NCBI GenBank assembly: GCA_038025085.1
Contig: CM076147.1
Location: 1,245,001 to 1,309,000, forward strand
Source: Tetragonia tetragonoides
Lineage: Eukaryota > Streptophyta > Magnoliopsida > Caryophyllales > Aizoaceae
DNA length: 64,000 nt
Direction of reading: 5' to 3'
The notes beneath the pieces were generated by a model. That model worked only from the letters and a program-made list of their open reading frames with translations, ran no database searches and was not told where the DNA came from. The position numbers and the translations under genes are program-made. Below, one piece after another: positions 24,911 to 36,300 of the stretch. Numbering within the stretch: position 1 is the first letter of the stretch; each line of letters starts with the position of its first letter.

Positions 24911-25970
24911 AATGGAGTAAAAATATTATTTTTTGGATTTGGATTATAATGGACAAAAATCGAAATGGCTCATTGAACTAGTTGTGCCTGCTTATTTATA
25001 GTAAAAGGGCAGGTGGTCTTTATTGGCGAACCAGAGTTATTTTTATTTAAGCTGAGTTTTTACTGTGTTGTGTTGTTACCTCTCTTTGCACATGATTTGG
25101 TGGATTGGAGATACTCAGAGTCTCAGATACCCTTCCTAGAAGGTGAGCTCCCATTTACTACTAACGCTCCTAAAAGAGAGGGTTGGCCAGTTTGTAAGTG
25201 GAGGTTTACGAGAGGGGAACTACCTCTCTGTAGTGTATCGCTGCGTGCATTTTGAACCCCCCTCCTGGGTGCCCTTTTGGGGCACTGGTGTAATGTTGAT
25301 TTTGATGTTGGTGCTTTCTGTCATGTCCCTATTCATCCTCATTTTGATCCACTTTCTTAACTCACTATCCGTCTTTAACCCTTTAAGATGTACTTGGAAG
25401 AGGGATCAATTGTCAAACCTTAATTGTCAAAGCTTGTATCTCACTTTCATAAAGTCGAGCCCCTGAGAGGCTAAAGGAATATGCTGATTTTGTAATTAGA
25501 TTTGCAAAATTCTGACTTTTGGTGCTGAAATATTTGTGTGAACATAAGTTTATATAAAATGAACTGCCTTAAGATCATATTTGTATCCGTAGTTAGTGGT
25601 TATTGTTTTTCATGATTCAATGTCATGAAACATGCCCCATTCGGCCATTACAAAGGCAGGGTAACATGTCCTAGCTTAAATCTTTGGTACTGTTGTGGTG
25701 GTCTGTAAATGTCCCTCAAGCTTATTCTTTCTCTCTCTTTGACAGGGACTTACATCCTCCCAAATATGGGGAATGTGGATACTTGATTCTGTGCTTTGAC
25801 ACGCAGGAAAAGAGCCTCCGGAAACAAGGACCGAGGATCTTCAGCGGCTGTGCAGACGCTTATGTTATCATCTCCCGCACAATTTTGTCCCAAAACTGTA
25901 GGAGTCATTCATACAACTTCAGTAGGGGAAAGGATACAAATGTAAAGCAGGCTCTGTATATTTTAGGCTG

Positions 25971-26027
25971 AGGTCATGTTTTTTTTTTTTTGATAAATAG
26001 TGCATCTTTTATTAATAAGGTCATGTT
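25971..26027 (-). mobile_element. 37-bp LINE-tail micro-insertion with 10-bp target duplication
   Basis: AGGTCATGTT occurs at 25971-25980 and 26018-26027. Between them lie only T11 followed by GATAAATAGTGCATCTTTTA and 6 more bases, which reads on the minus strand as a LINE 3' terminus (..TTATCAAAAAAAAAAA). It appears to be an extremely 5'-truncated retroinsertion. Confidence 0.75.
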
Positions 26028-26134
26028 CAATAGGGCTGTAGGATTATTGTGCTAATAAATATTCTCCATATTATGTAAGAAAATGTTAATTGGTTAAGTT
26101 CAAATTTCTCCATGTACAAGAACTTCTCCACAAC

Positions 26135-26745
26135 ATCTTTTACTTCTTGTTTTGCCAAAGAGGTTTGACTAATTTTGTTTCACCTGTTAACTTTGCCATT
26201 TTGGTACCTATTGCTCAAATAAAATTTACACCAAGTATTGATAATTGCCTATAACTGCAACAACAACATTATTTTAAAAAAAAAAAAAAAAAAAAAAAGA
26301 TTTCTCTCCCCTTTTATGTTCTTTTACTTCTTGTTTTGCCAAAGAGGTTTGACTAATTTTGTTTTACATGTTAACTTTGCCATTTTGGTACCTATTGCTC
26401 AAATAAAATTTACATCAAGTATTGATAATTGCCTATAACTGATTGGTGTAAGTGGTTTAATAACAACAATAAAATTTACACCAAGTATTGATAATTTACA
26501 CCAAGTGGACAACATTATTAAAAAAAAAAAAAAAAAAAAAAGATTTCTCTCCTCTTTTATGTTCTTTTACTTCTTGTTTTGCCAAAGAGGTTTGACTAAT
26601 TTTGTTTCACCTGTTAACTTTGTCATTTTGGTACTATTGCTCTGCTTTACGCAGAAATAGAATACACACATTTTTCTGAAAAAAAAAAATAAAATTACAC
26701 CAAGTATTGATAATTGCCTATAACTGATTGGTGTAACTGGTTTAA
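26135..26745 (+). repeat. Three tandem copies of a 120-180 bp unit separated by poly-A
   Basis: The unit begins TTTTACTTCTTGTTTTGCC and ends near TATTGATAATTGCCTATAAC. Copies start at about 26137, 26320 and 26565. Runs of about 20 A follow copies 1 and 2. No coding sequence. Confidence 0.75.
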
Positions 26746-27860
26746 TAATCTTTTCCCTTGAGCAAAGTAGGGATTTAATTCTTGTTAGGTGTACTTAATC
26801 CATTTCTAGTGCAATTATGATTAGTCTGATTTTTGGGTCGTCAACTTTCTTGATGGTCGACAACACATGTGAAAGAGTTTAAACACACATTGAGAAGTGT
26901 CTCAAAAAAAAATAAAAAAAAAAATACACGGGGAAGAAAGTTGGAAAACATCAAATCTATGCATTGAAATGTTTTTCAATATCCTTTGTTAACATGAATT
27001 TCTTGGAAAAATTTACAAGTCTTTTGAGTAGTTTTAGACTTGATTTATATTCCTAAATTTCTTCCACCAGAATTTCGCAATCAGTTTGGACTCGCTAATT
27101 GAGATGCCAATTGCAAATGTTCACTTATTCAATTTTACTGAACCACTATACTTGTTCACAAATTAAATCTTCTTCTAATAATGTGTATTACTAATGAAAG
27201 TCATAACTTATCCGTGAACTTTTCAAAAAAATTATAATGAAAGTGTAAGAAAGACCCATAATAAGTCTTGTCATGGGCTACCTCAAAAAATCTCCTTTTG
27301 ACAAGTTGACATGTGTGTGGCTGACGATGGTTATGTCCCACATTAGCCATAATATCTGTTATTGTATTCTCTTGTTGAAAACAGCGCAAAATTTCAACTT
27401 TATCGAAAAAATGCAAATCCTTCCTAATATATTATGAGATATTTTCTAATTTTCACGGATATACCATTTATCCTAAATTACTAATAGGTTTGATCACAAT
27501 CGAGTTATTTCCTTCTATAGTAATATTCTTTATACCAAATTCCCTGACTTTCCGCACCACTTATTCTCTTCAATCCTATAACTTTTGTGACTAGAGTCGA
27601 GCTTTTGCTACATTATTTTACCCTTAAAGACACAATTTACGATTTTTTTCTTTTTTGAGCCATTAAAGTTATACTCGTATTTACTACTACTATAATTTTG
27701 TTTTGGAGGTTGCCATTTAACATTGGTTCTAGCACATTTCGTTTGTAGTTTAGCTTCCACTGAATTTCCCAGTGACAACGAGTTCATGGTTGTGATCAGC
27801 GATTGTGGTCCATTTTTGGACAGTCCAGAAAGGAAAAAAGCGTAAGTGACATTCACTCTC
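26746..27860. other. AT-rich intergenic, no feature seen
   Basis: No open frame with recognisable content, no TIR pair and no target duplication noticed. Confidence 0.5.
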
Positions 27861-27929
27861 TATTAAAATAGCCGGTCATGGTAATCAGAAGAGATTTGGG
27901 ATATAATTTTTATTTTTATTTTTATTTTT

Positions 27930-28470
27930 TGTGAAATATAGTGTAAGTGGTGCACAATTCTACATGATGGTTCACCAATATATGGAAATGTCGACAATTG
28001 TATATGATGGTCCACTATAAAAAAGATGGTCATTGGAGTGTTTTCTTTAACAAATGGAGTATTTTGTGTAAGAAATGGAATAAGGATGTTATGATATGAA
28101 GTAATTTGTTGAATACGGTGCACAATATATGGTGATGCACAAATGTATATTATGGTGCACAATTTGATATCATAGTAGACAAGTATAAGGTAAGGTAGAC
28201 AATTGTATATCATGGTACACCATAAGACTATTTATTTGTAGAAAAATGATGTACATTGTAGTGTTTAATTTAAGAAATGGAGTATATGGTATAAGAAATG
28301 GATGGAGTAAGAAATTTATGATATGGAGTAATTTGTAGAAAAACATGCACAATATAGGATAATGCACAAATGTATATTCTGGTAGACAAATTGGTATGTT
28401 GGTGCACAATATAAGGTAAGGTAGACAATTGTACATAATGCAATGGCAGGACAAAAGATTATTTATTTTT
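27930..28470. repeat. Imperfect direct repeats with GTAGACAATTGTA/GGTGCACAATAT motifs
   Basis: Segments around 27940-28235 and 28240-28470 repeat the order TGGTGCACAATAT, GTAGACAA, AAGGTAAGGTAGACAATTGT, ATGG. They are diverged and AT-rich. Function unknown. Confidence 0.5.
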
Positions 28471-29737
28471 AAAAAAACTTGTTGGTCAGTATTAAAAGAA
28501 CATGTCAAGTTAGATAATTGAAACAAGTATGTAAATTAGAAATTGGCGTTCGTGGTTAGCAAATAAAATTTTGGGCTGCCTAAGAATATATTATTTATCA
28601 TAAGACCGACCACATATATGGTGCACCATTTGAACTTGTCTTTGTAATGTATGCATATCTAAACTCTTACTTAAAGATTCTTGTGTACTCTCTATTCATT
28701 CTATTCACCTCATTTTAATTATAAATGTTATGCATTTGCTTGTCCATTTAACTTCCAAGTCAACCTTTAAAAGTAAACTAATTAAAAATCAAGAATGCAT
28801 GATTTGAACCACTGGTCTATATCACCAAATCAAATCAAATTACTGCGTTTGTCAATTGCGTTTACTATGTCAGCAACCCAAATACACTACCGATGCCAAA
28901 GTCATATGTGTTTCTTTTTAACCCTATTATAACTTATTGTATGTTTGTCAAAGTCATATATATGTGATACAAAATAATCATATGATCAAATTTAACTCTA
29001 TTATAAATGTATTATCAAGTCAATACATAAATGTCATTTTTGCTTCATCACCACCTAAAGTTATTGCCTTATTGGTATTGTCCTAAACCAACATAGTTAA
29101 TATTACCATATATTAATCATTAGGTTGTGGTTGTGTTTTTGTAAAATGCTTTAAGTCTCAGTATATGTAAGTGTTATATCATTGGACGTAGTTGATTGGT
29201 ATAATTAGTGTGAGTTTCACTAAACTTGAAGGTACCAACTACCAAGTCCCATTATTTCTTAATTTACTAAACAATTTTATTGAAATTTTATATAAATCGG
29301 ATATGTATATATTTAAAATATATTCTCAAAATTTGCACTATTAGTGTTGTGTCCAGTTCGCATATGCAAGTTGGAGTGTACCAATAACACTTCACTATTC
29401 GAAGAATATGCAACCTCCATTAATTTGAAATTGTTGATTTTTAATTAGCCACAAATTTCAAATTCATTGCCCAAATTTTAAATTGAAGTGCCATTTTCGC
29501 GTAGGCATGTTTTGTGCACTAAATCGAATTATTGTGGACCACTATCACTTCACTATTAAAAGAACATATCAACTAAAATAATTGAAACAAGCATGAAAAC
29601 TCAAAAATTGGCATTTCTAGTCAGCCAAAAAATTATTGGGCTAACCAAGAAAGAATTAATTTTCATAATGCTGATCACATAAGAACATCGTGCACATTTA
29701 AAATTGTCTTTGTAATATATGCATATTCAAACTCTCA

Positions 29738-29940
29738 AACCAAGGAGGTGTGGTTGAGTGGTAGGGACTCATCCATCCTTAACCAAGGTCGAGGGTTCGA
29801 ATCTCGCCTTGGGCATGGAGCAGCTTTAAATTCCTTGGCCAGCTGTCCCACCCTTTGAGGTGCCTACAAGCCAGTGCGGGGAAATAGTCATTGTGATCGA
29901 CGGTGAAATACCCTTGGTCGTGAACCAAAAAATAAATAAA
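29738..29940 (+). mobile_element. tRNA-derived SINE with 15-bp target duplication
   Basis: The RNA polymerase III A box (TGGTTGAGTGG, 29751-29761) and B box (GGTTCGAATCTC, about 29794) are in tRNA-like spacing near the 5' end; the 3' end is AAAAAATAAATAAA. Perfect 15-bp repeats ATATTCAAACTCTCA flank it at 29723-29737 and 29941-29955. At about 203 bp it fits a plant SINE mobilised by a LINE. Related copies lie at 42.4-42.9 kb, 44.5 kb, 45.0 kb and the window end. Confidence 0.9.
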
Positions 29941-30131
29941 ATATTCAAACTCTCATTTAAAGATTATTGTGCACTCTCAATCTATTCTGTTATGCATTTG
30001 CGTGTCCATATAACTTGCAAGTCGACATTTAGAAATGAACTAATTAATAATCAAAATTGTATGATTTGAACTATTAGCCTATATAACCAAAACAAATTAA
30101 ATTTCACATGTTTGTGAATTGCATTTACTAA

Positions 30132-30355
30132 GGGCTCGCTCTCTTCACCTTTTTTTTAATGAACTTATATGCACAATACTGAACTGAAATATAATGAACT
30201 GAACTTATTTTTGTTGAATCCACAATTACAAATAAAGAGTAAAGTTGTACTTTGGTTTGCCGAATTGTACTGAATTTTCTGAACTTAACTTCTTTTTACT
30301 GAACTGAACTGAAGTTTACTAAATACTTCAAGGAGAAGGTGAAGAGAATAGGCCC
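30132..30355. mobile_element. Tourist/Harbinger-like MITE
   Basis: The ends GGGCTCGCTCTCTTCACC and GGTGAAGAGAATAGGCCC form inverted repeats, flanked by TAA on both sides (30129-30131 and 30356-30358). The core is rich in GAACTGAACT motifs. Confidence 0.85.
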
Positions 30356-30559
30356 TAAGCCAGCAATCCAAATACACTACCATTTAACTTTACTACAATT
30401 TACACACGTTCTTCAAAGTTATATACATGTGACACAAAAAAAGCATGATCAAATCTAACTCGATAATAAATACATTATCAAGTCAATACATAAATGACAT
30501 TTTCGCTTCACCATAACCTACAAGTCAACATAACTGAATACTTAAAGGTAAAGAAATAA

Positions 30560-31490
30560 ATTCAAAATAGATAAATAAAAAGGAATAGAGTTGGGAGAGC
30601 TATTTCAATATTGGCTAGCTCATAACTAGCTAACAACACCAATTTTTTCACACGCATATATTACAACTAGAGTTTTAAATGTTGCACCATGTTGCTACGT
30701 GGTTCGCCTTACGAGAGATATTTCATTCTTGGCTAGCCTAAAATTTTCTTGGTTAACCAGAAATGCCAATTTTCAAGTTGTAAGATGCATACTTTTTTAA
30801 CGGCGGACCATTGTTGCTATGTGGTCGACCTTATGGTAATTATTGCGTTCTCGCCAAGCCCAAACTATTTTTTTTGGCAACAAATAAACGAATATGCATA
30901 TGACAATGAATATTAATAGTCATTAGTTTCTACTACATATTGGTTAGTCATGGATATTACTCCATCTATTTTATATGCAAGCGGATTCTCAATTCTAATC
31001 TCAAATTTGATTTGATTTTGGGTCAAATTATACATTCCTAACGGGTTGGACCTACATTACCGGCAACGCACCTTTACAGTGGTGGTGCTGGCGTTTCTTT
31101 TGCAACAATAAGGGGAAAGGGGAAAGAGCACAAACTTGGGGGTTTGATTCACTCCCCCATTTACTTCATAATTAATTTTATTGAAACAATTTGCATATAT
31201 CACTCCATCACGCACCCAAATCTAATTTTATTTTGAAAATCTCCCCCACGATAATTCAAATAATAATCAACACAAATATTGAGTTTATAAAACCCATAAT
31301 GAATGTTTATAACTATAGCTTTGGTACGTAATCTTATCATACTCGGTGAACATAATGGAACCCAATGTTGTTATGGATTTTTATAGGTTGGAAATCTTGG
31401 AATGGTTTACATCTTCTAGTCTAGTGACTCCAGTCTAGTACTTATAACTGAGATCATGATTTGTGGCAAATTCTTTGTGATCAAATTAGT
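30560..31490. other. Intergenic, weak repeats only
   Basis: Two related stretches around 30680-30730 and 30800-30850 share GTTGCTACGTGG/GTTGCTATGTGG, CGCCTTA/CGACCTTA and a TAGCC-type tail. Nothing coding is seen. Confidence 0.45.
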
Positions 31491-31499
31491 GTGCTCTTA

Positions 31500-31745
31500 G
31501 GGTATGTTCTTTTCAACTTATTAAGTAATAGATAGTAAGTTCAGTTTTATTCAATTCAATTTAATAGAGTTCAGTTCAATTTAGTAGAGTTCAGTACAGT
31601 GATGTGATGTGATGTGATCTACTTTTCCTCTAACAGATTACTATTCATTTCAGTTTAGTTTAGTTTAGTTTAGTTCATTTCAGTTCAGTTCAGTTCAATT
31701 CAGATTAGTCTAGTTCAATTCAGTTCAGTGAAAAAGAACAAACTC
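31500..31745. mobile_element. GGGTATGTTCTTTT MITE with TTA duplication
   Basis: The ends GGGTATGTTCTTTTC and GAAAAAGAACAAACTC are inverted repeats, with TTA at 31497-31499 and 31746-31748. The core consists of repeated TTCAGTT/GTTTA units. Immediately after the right TTA another element begins (GGCTATGTTTGATTCAACTT, from 31749), whose right end was not found. Confidence 0.8.
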
Positions 31746-32196
31746 TTAGGCTATGTTTGATTCAACTTAAATTTACTTAAATTCAGTTCAGTTCAGTCAT
31801 GTTACAATACCATTAAGAATTAATTTGATGGATGATTAGTTCAAAGAATTTATCCAAGTTAAAAATACTATTAAGAATTAAAATGAAACTAAAACAACTG
31901 ATTTATATGTATGTGGAACAAAGAGTTTTTACGTTATTCTAATTTAATGGGCTCCAATGGAAGCAATAGAGATGAATGCCATATTTTTTTCAACGAATAT
32001 ATATGTATTTAAATTATGATATAATTTGTAAATTAATAAATGTAAAAGTCATATATCTACTTTAAATATTACTGTGTAGTATACCAACTAGCCAATTGGG
32101 ACACCATAGTGTACGTTTTATCAAATAATCATTATTGAGTTTATGATACGTTAATATTTAGTGTACTATACTTTCTATAATTGATTTTTTTTTATC

Positions 32197-32239
32197 ACTT
32201 ACTCCAACTTTTTTTTTTTGATAGAACTTACTCCAACTT
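32197..32239 (-). mobile_element. 15-bp poly-T micro-insertion with 14-bp target duplication
   Basis: ACTTACTCCAACTT occurs at 32197-32210 and 32226-32239. The only extra sequence between them is T9 GATAGA. The minus-strand reading (TCTATC plus A9) resembles the LINE family terminus. Confidence 0.6.
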
Positions 32240-32360
32240 ATAGGTACTTACTCCATTTATCAAACGACACTTACTCCATATCATGAAAATTTTACTCCAA
32301 CTTATAGGTACTTATTCCATTTATCAAACCACACTTACTCCATATCATGAGAATTTTACT
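32226..32360 (+). repeat. Two-copy tandem repeat of about 65-70 bp
   Basis: The unit contains TTACTCCAACTTATAGGTAC, TCCATTTATCAAAC and CACTTACTCCATATCATGA. Two copies differ at a few positions. It lies about 1 kb upstream of the DUF3054 gene. Confidence 0.75.
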
Positions 32361-32867
32361 CCTATTCATAAGAAAATAACTTACTCCAATTCATAAGAAA
32401 ATGAAACTTTGCTCTTTCTTTTCAAAAAAAAAAAAAACACACACACTATTACGTATTTTCCCCACCAAACAAGAAAATGGAACAAAAATGGGCAAAATAC
32501 ACCTTATCAGTAAAAAAACAAAACTAAAAGAAAAACGAAACTACCTCATCACTAATTTTTCATACATTAAATAATTCTAGAACTGATTCTCCAAAACAAA
32601 ACAAAAAAAAAAATTCTAGAACTTTGCCCAAAAAATACTTTCAAAGACTTCTTTTTTCACTCTGTCAATTTACATATCAAACCATTTGTGAAGCTCCACC
32701 ACCATTTCTAGCACAATGCAATTTTGCTCCATTTCTCTCTCCTGTTTGTGGTAGTGGGCATGTTTTCAATAATTTTCATTGGTTCTGCTATTATTTGTAG
32801 AAGTAGTGATTGGTTGAATTAAGCTATTATGGAGTAATAGAGATTTATATGTTTTGGAGATAAAACA

Positions 32868-32925
32868 ATGATGGAGAAGGAGAAGGAGAAGGAGAGAGAG
32901 AGGGAGAGGGAGGGGACAAGGATGG
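32868..32925 (+). repeat. GA/GGA-rich purine tract
   Basis: GATGGAGAAGGAGAAGGAGA continues into GAGAGAGGGAGAGGGAGGGG. It is a polypurine low-complexity tract about 450 bp upstream of the DUF3054 start codon. Confidence 0.8.
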
Positions 32926-33240
32926 AAAGGGGACAGAGAAAGGAGGAGGATGACGAAGGGCTGGATCTGGAATTGAAGGAAGTTTTGTTAGTTTACCTGT
33001 TTAACAGGTAATAGGTTATGGGGGCTTTGGGAAATCAATGGCTGAGATCGATTGTAACACATCAACGGTAGAGATTTGTGTTCTGGACGGTCCCTTTATG
33101 GATCAAAGAATTTTCCGTGATCATGTGATGGTTCAAGCAAACCAACACCAGGAAAAAACAAAACAAAAAAAAAAAAAAAAAAATTGTTAAAAAGAAACCA
33201 AGCTCGCGGCTGCTATTTATCTTCTCTTTATGTTCACCCA

Positions 33241-33250
33241 TATATATAAC
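33241..33250 (+). promoter_or_regulatory. Probable TATA box of the DUF3054 gene
   Basis: TATATATAAC lies 101-110 bp before the ATG at 33351, leaving room for a transcription start near 33275 and a short, pyrimidine-containing 5' UTR. Prediction only. Confidence 0.5.
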
Positions 33251-33350
33251 CAAAATAAAAATAAAAAATAGTGAAATGTGAGTTGGTTCATCAGTTCATT
33301 GTACTCTCTTTCCTAAATTTTCATTCATCAAATCATCCACAAATACAACA

Positions 33351-36300
33351 ATGATGCTAAGCCAAGCAGCTTCAAGCGGAGCTCTTTGTAGCAACAGCAC
33401 AAGCAAATGCTGTTGTCGTTGTTGCTTCTCCTTCTCCTCCACTTCCTCTTCTCCTTCACCCTCATTTTCTCTCTCTTACTCCTTCAAATTTAATCGCCCA
33501 GCCACCACCACCACCACCCTTTTCTCTAAACGCCACCCTCGTTTCTCTCTCATCACCGCAAAATCCGATATTAATAATAATGGCACCGTGGTTGATTCTG
33601 TCACCACCAAACAGCCCCCATCATCTTCTCCTTCACCTGTTTTTGTGGGTCAAGAGGGTGTTCCTTTAGAAGGGGTCATTCAATTTGATAAACCCAATTC
33701 GAATTCTCGTGTACAGAAATGGGGGTATGTGGTTTTTTGTTATGTTTGTGGTTTAATTTGATGTGGGTATTTTGTTTTTTGATGAAATAATTGATTTTTT
33801 TTGTTTTTGTGAAATGGGTAATTTTTATCTTTAGCCGAATTGCATTGTTGGCTGGTGGGGATGTGTTGGCTTTGCTTATGTTTGCTGCCATTGGGAGGTT
33901 TAGTCATGGGTTTCCGGTTTTCGACCCTGAAACGCTGCGTACTGCTGATCCCTTCGTTGCTGGTTAGTGCTGACATTCTTGTTTATGTGATTGTTTTATT
34001 CAATTTTGTTTTTTTTAGTGGCTGAAGATTTTTCTTTGAATGGTAGTGTGAATTAGATTGTTGCAATTTGATGATGCAGGGTGGTTTCTATGTGCGTACT
34101 TTCTTGGTGGTTATGCTGAGGATGGTAGAGGGATGAATGGATTGTCGAAGGCTGTCATAGCTTCTGCGAAATCGTGGGCGTTGGGTGTACCTGTAAGTTC
34201 TCTGCTTCTTTTGAGGATGAAATTATTTAGTCATACATGAATATGGTTTTGAGGTTTACTTGCTAGCATAGGCAGAACCATATAAATATCAAACATTGGT
34301 AGAGGAGGAGAGAAAGCATCTTAATAGTTGAAATGTGCTCACTTGGGGTGTTTGGTAGGTTATTAGCATGGTGAGCAAATAGGAGATGCATTGTGATACG
34401 AACTGATAAATAATTCAATCAGATCAAGCTAAGCTCGATGGTTGATCAAATAACTCAGTAATCTGGAAGGAAGAATTAGAATACCTTCGGAATCAATTAA
34501 TTGAGCAAGGAACTGATATTTGGTATAGAAGAATGAGAGAGAGAAGAGAATTTTAGAGAGAGAGGACATATTTTCATTCATATCCAAAACTAACTGATGA
34601 TGGGCTTTATATACCCTTGTAAATACAAAGGAATATCACTATTTTTTCTTAAAATAAAGAAAATAACAGAAACATTCAAAAAGCTAAAACTATTAAGATG
34701 GGTATCGACTTGTGGATTCGTATCACATTAATAGTCCTTGAATAATGCTTTTGTCAACGTCTTTGTTTGTGTGATGGTAGAATGTTTCTCGCTATAGCTA
34801 ATGGTCCCTTCTGCTATTCTTCTCGATGACTAGACTTTGGCGCTATAGATGGTAGGTGGAAATCCTAAAAATATCAAACATCGTAAGAGAAGAAAGGTCC
34901 ACAAAAGGCTGGGTTTGTCCTTGTTGATGTTTGTTATCTAATGTTACCTGAGAGAGAAAGGGTGACAAGAGAACTCACCCAAAGAATCTGCTAACCACCT
35001 CCTAGTATTGTCACAGCTCAAGTGCTGAATGTGTGTCAATAATTTTAAAGGGGCATAAGCTCCTCCATCTTCTAATCCTAGGGATGTCTATAAAAATGTC
35101 AATTCGAAGAACCAGCTTTGGCTTAGATATTGTTCCCTCTTTTACATAATCCACCATCATCCCATCATCATTAGGTACCCTCCCCCAATCTTCCCTATGC
35201 AGAAATCCCCTGCCTTGAATGTTGATACTCTATCTTCCCCACCATGAGCTTCCCATGCAAGTTTAGGCACAAAAGAGCAAGGTCTTTGGAGGGATAGAAG
35301 AACCACCCCCACTTTGTTGTTGCCATGGGTTCTGAGACTAACCGGTAGAAGCTTCATGAGCAGTCCCTTCCAAGTTGTACCTCCTACTCTTCTTCTGAAA
35401 CCAAGGACTGAAAAATGCTTTCTAACCTATGAGCTCCTCCCAATCAGACATTCAACGTGTTTTGAAGAAAGCCTCCTCTTTAGCATGCTGTGCTTTCTTT
35501 TTTTGGCTCTTTCTCCAACACCCCAGTTCATGGAGCCGTGGCTCATATTGTACTCGGTAGTCCCGCCCCTTTTGCATTCACATCCTGATTGATGTGCCCA
35601 AGAATCCATATTGTGTAATAAAATTCTGGCTTCAATTGTGACCCGTTACTAAGCTGTGTATTGACAGGAGTCGAAAGCCCTTTTCTTTTTTTTTCTTTTC
35701 TCCCCAACCAATATTTAAGACTTGTCAATCTCCAAATTGTACCAACTTTCATTGCCAGGCCACAATATTAATCATTGTCCCTTATATTTAAGGGATTATA
35801 TCATGCATTCACAATTATCCCACTTATTCAAAGTTCAAACTAGACATAGATCTGAGCTCTTTAAGAATGATGAAGTTGAAAATTCAAGGACTATCTTTTA
35901 GGATTCTATTTCCTGTTGCTTAAATGTGGAAGATTTCACAAACATGTGGCTCTCAGTCTCTTTATCAACATATCGACCCAAATCCTTCTTGGCCTCTAAG
36001 ACCATATTAGGGTACTTCCACTTGCTCTTATGCTGAAGTTCTTTATGTTTTTAATTTTCCAGAAGCCCAAAATCTCTGTATATGTTTGTTTATTGGCTGA
36101 CTTCTTCGCCAACAACTCCACCAATTGAAGTATTTTCTGATCTTTTACTAAAATCTGAAAAAGAACTTGGCAAAACTTTCACTTAAAGGAAGATGATGTA
36201 TGCAGTTTCAGGAGGAAGATGATTCTTATAGAGTGAGTCCTCACCTTAGAGAAATTAAACCTACTAATTATTTTTTCTATGTATGAACTTTGTTCCAATT

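Larger units (their letters stand above)
23438..25980 (+). other. Downstream region of TEX10-like gene, possible spliced 3' UTR
   Basis: After the stop, AAG|GTATGA at 23501 is a good donor, and a pyrimidine-rich CTTTGACAG ends at 25745. If used, a final non-coding exon would begin at 25746, with the intervening 2.2 kb (including LINE debris) as a 3' UTR intron. No conserved protein is evident in the 25684-25971 open frame. This is inference; transcript data would decide. Confidence 0.3.
28490..30520 (+). repeat. Diverged direct duplication (28490-29040 and 29565-30520)
   Basis: Both copies share in the same order AAAAGAACAT, ATAATTGAAACAAG, TTGTCTTTGTAAT, CAAGTCAACCTTT/CAAGTCGACATTT, ATGATTTGAAC, CAGCAATCCAAATACACTAC-like and ATTATCAAGTCAATACATAA sequences. 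The second copy is longer because it received a SINE (29738-29940) and a MITE (30132-30355), which dates the duplication before both insertions. Confidence 0.75.

Noticed and set aside
25684..25971. 95-codon ORF after the TEX10-like gene
   Set aside because: No recognised domain, no start context, and it overlaps the probable 3' UTR exon and ends at a LINE micro-insertion.
29751..29806. Functional tRNA gene
   Set aside because: A and B boxes are present but the acceptor and anticodon stems do not form a proper tRNA, and the unit is a SINE with a target duplication and an A-rich tail.
35030..35400. Possible antisense LINE RT fragment in DUF3054 intron 3
   Set aside because: A stretch like FVPKLAWEAHGGEDRVSTFKA loosely resembles LINE sequence, but the frame is broken and similarity too weak to support a call.
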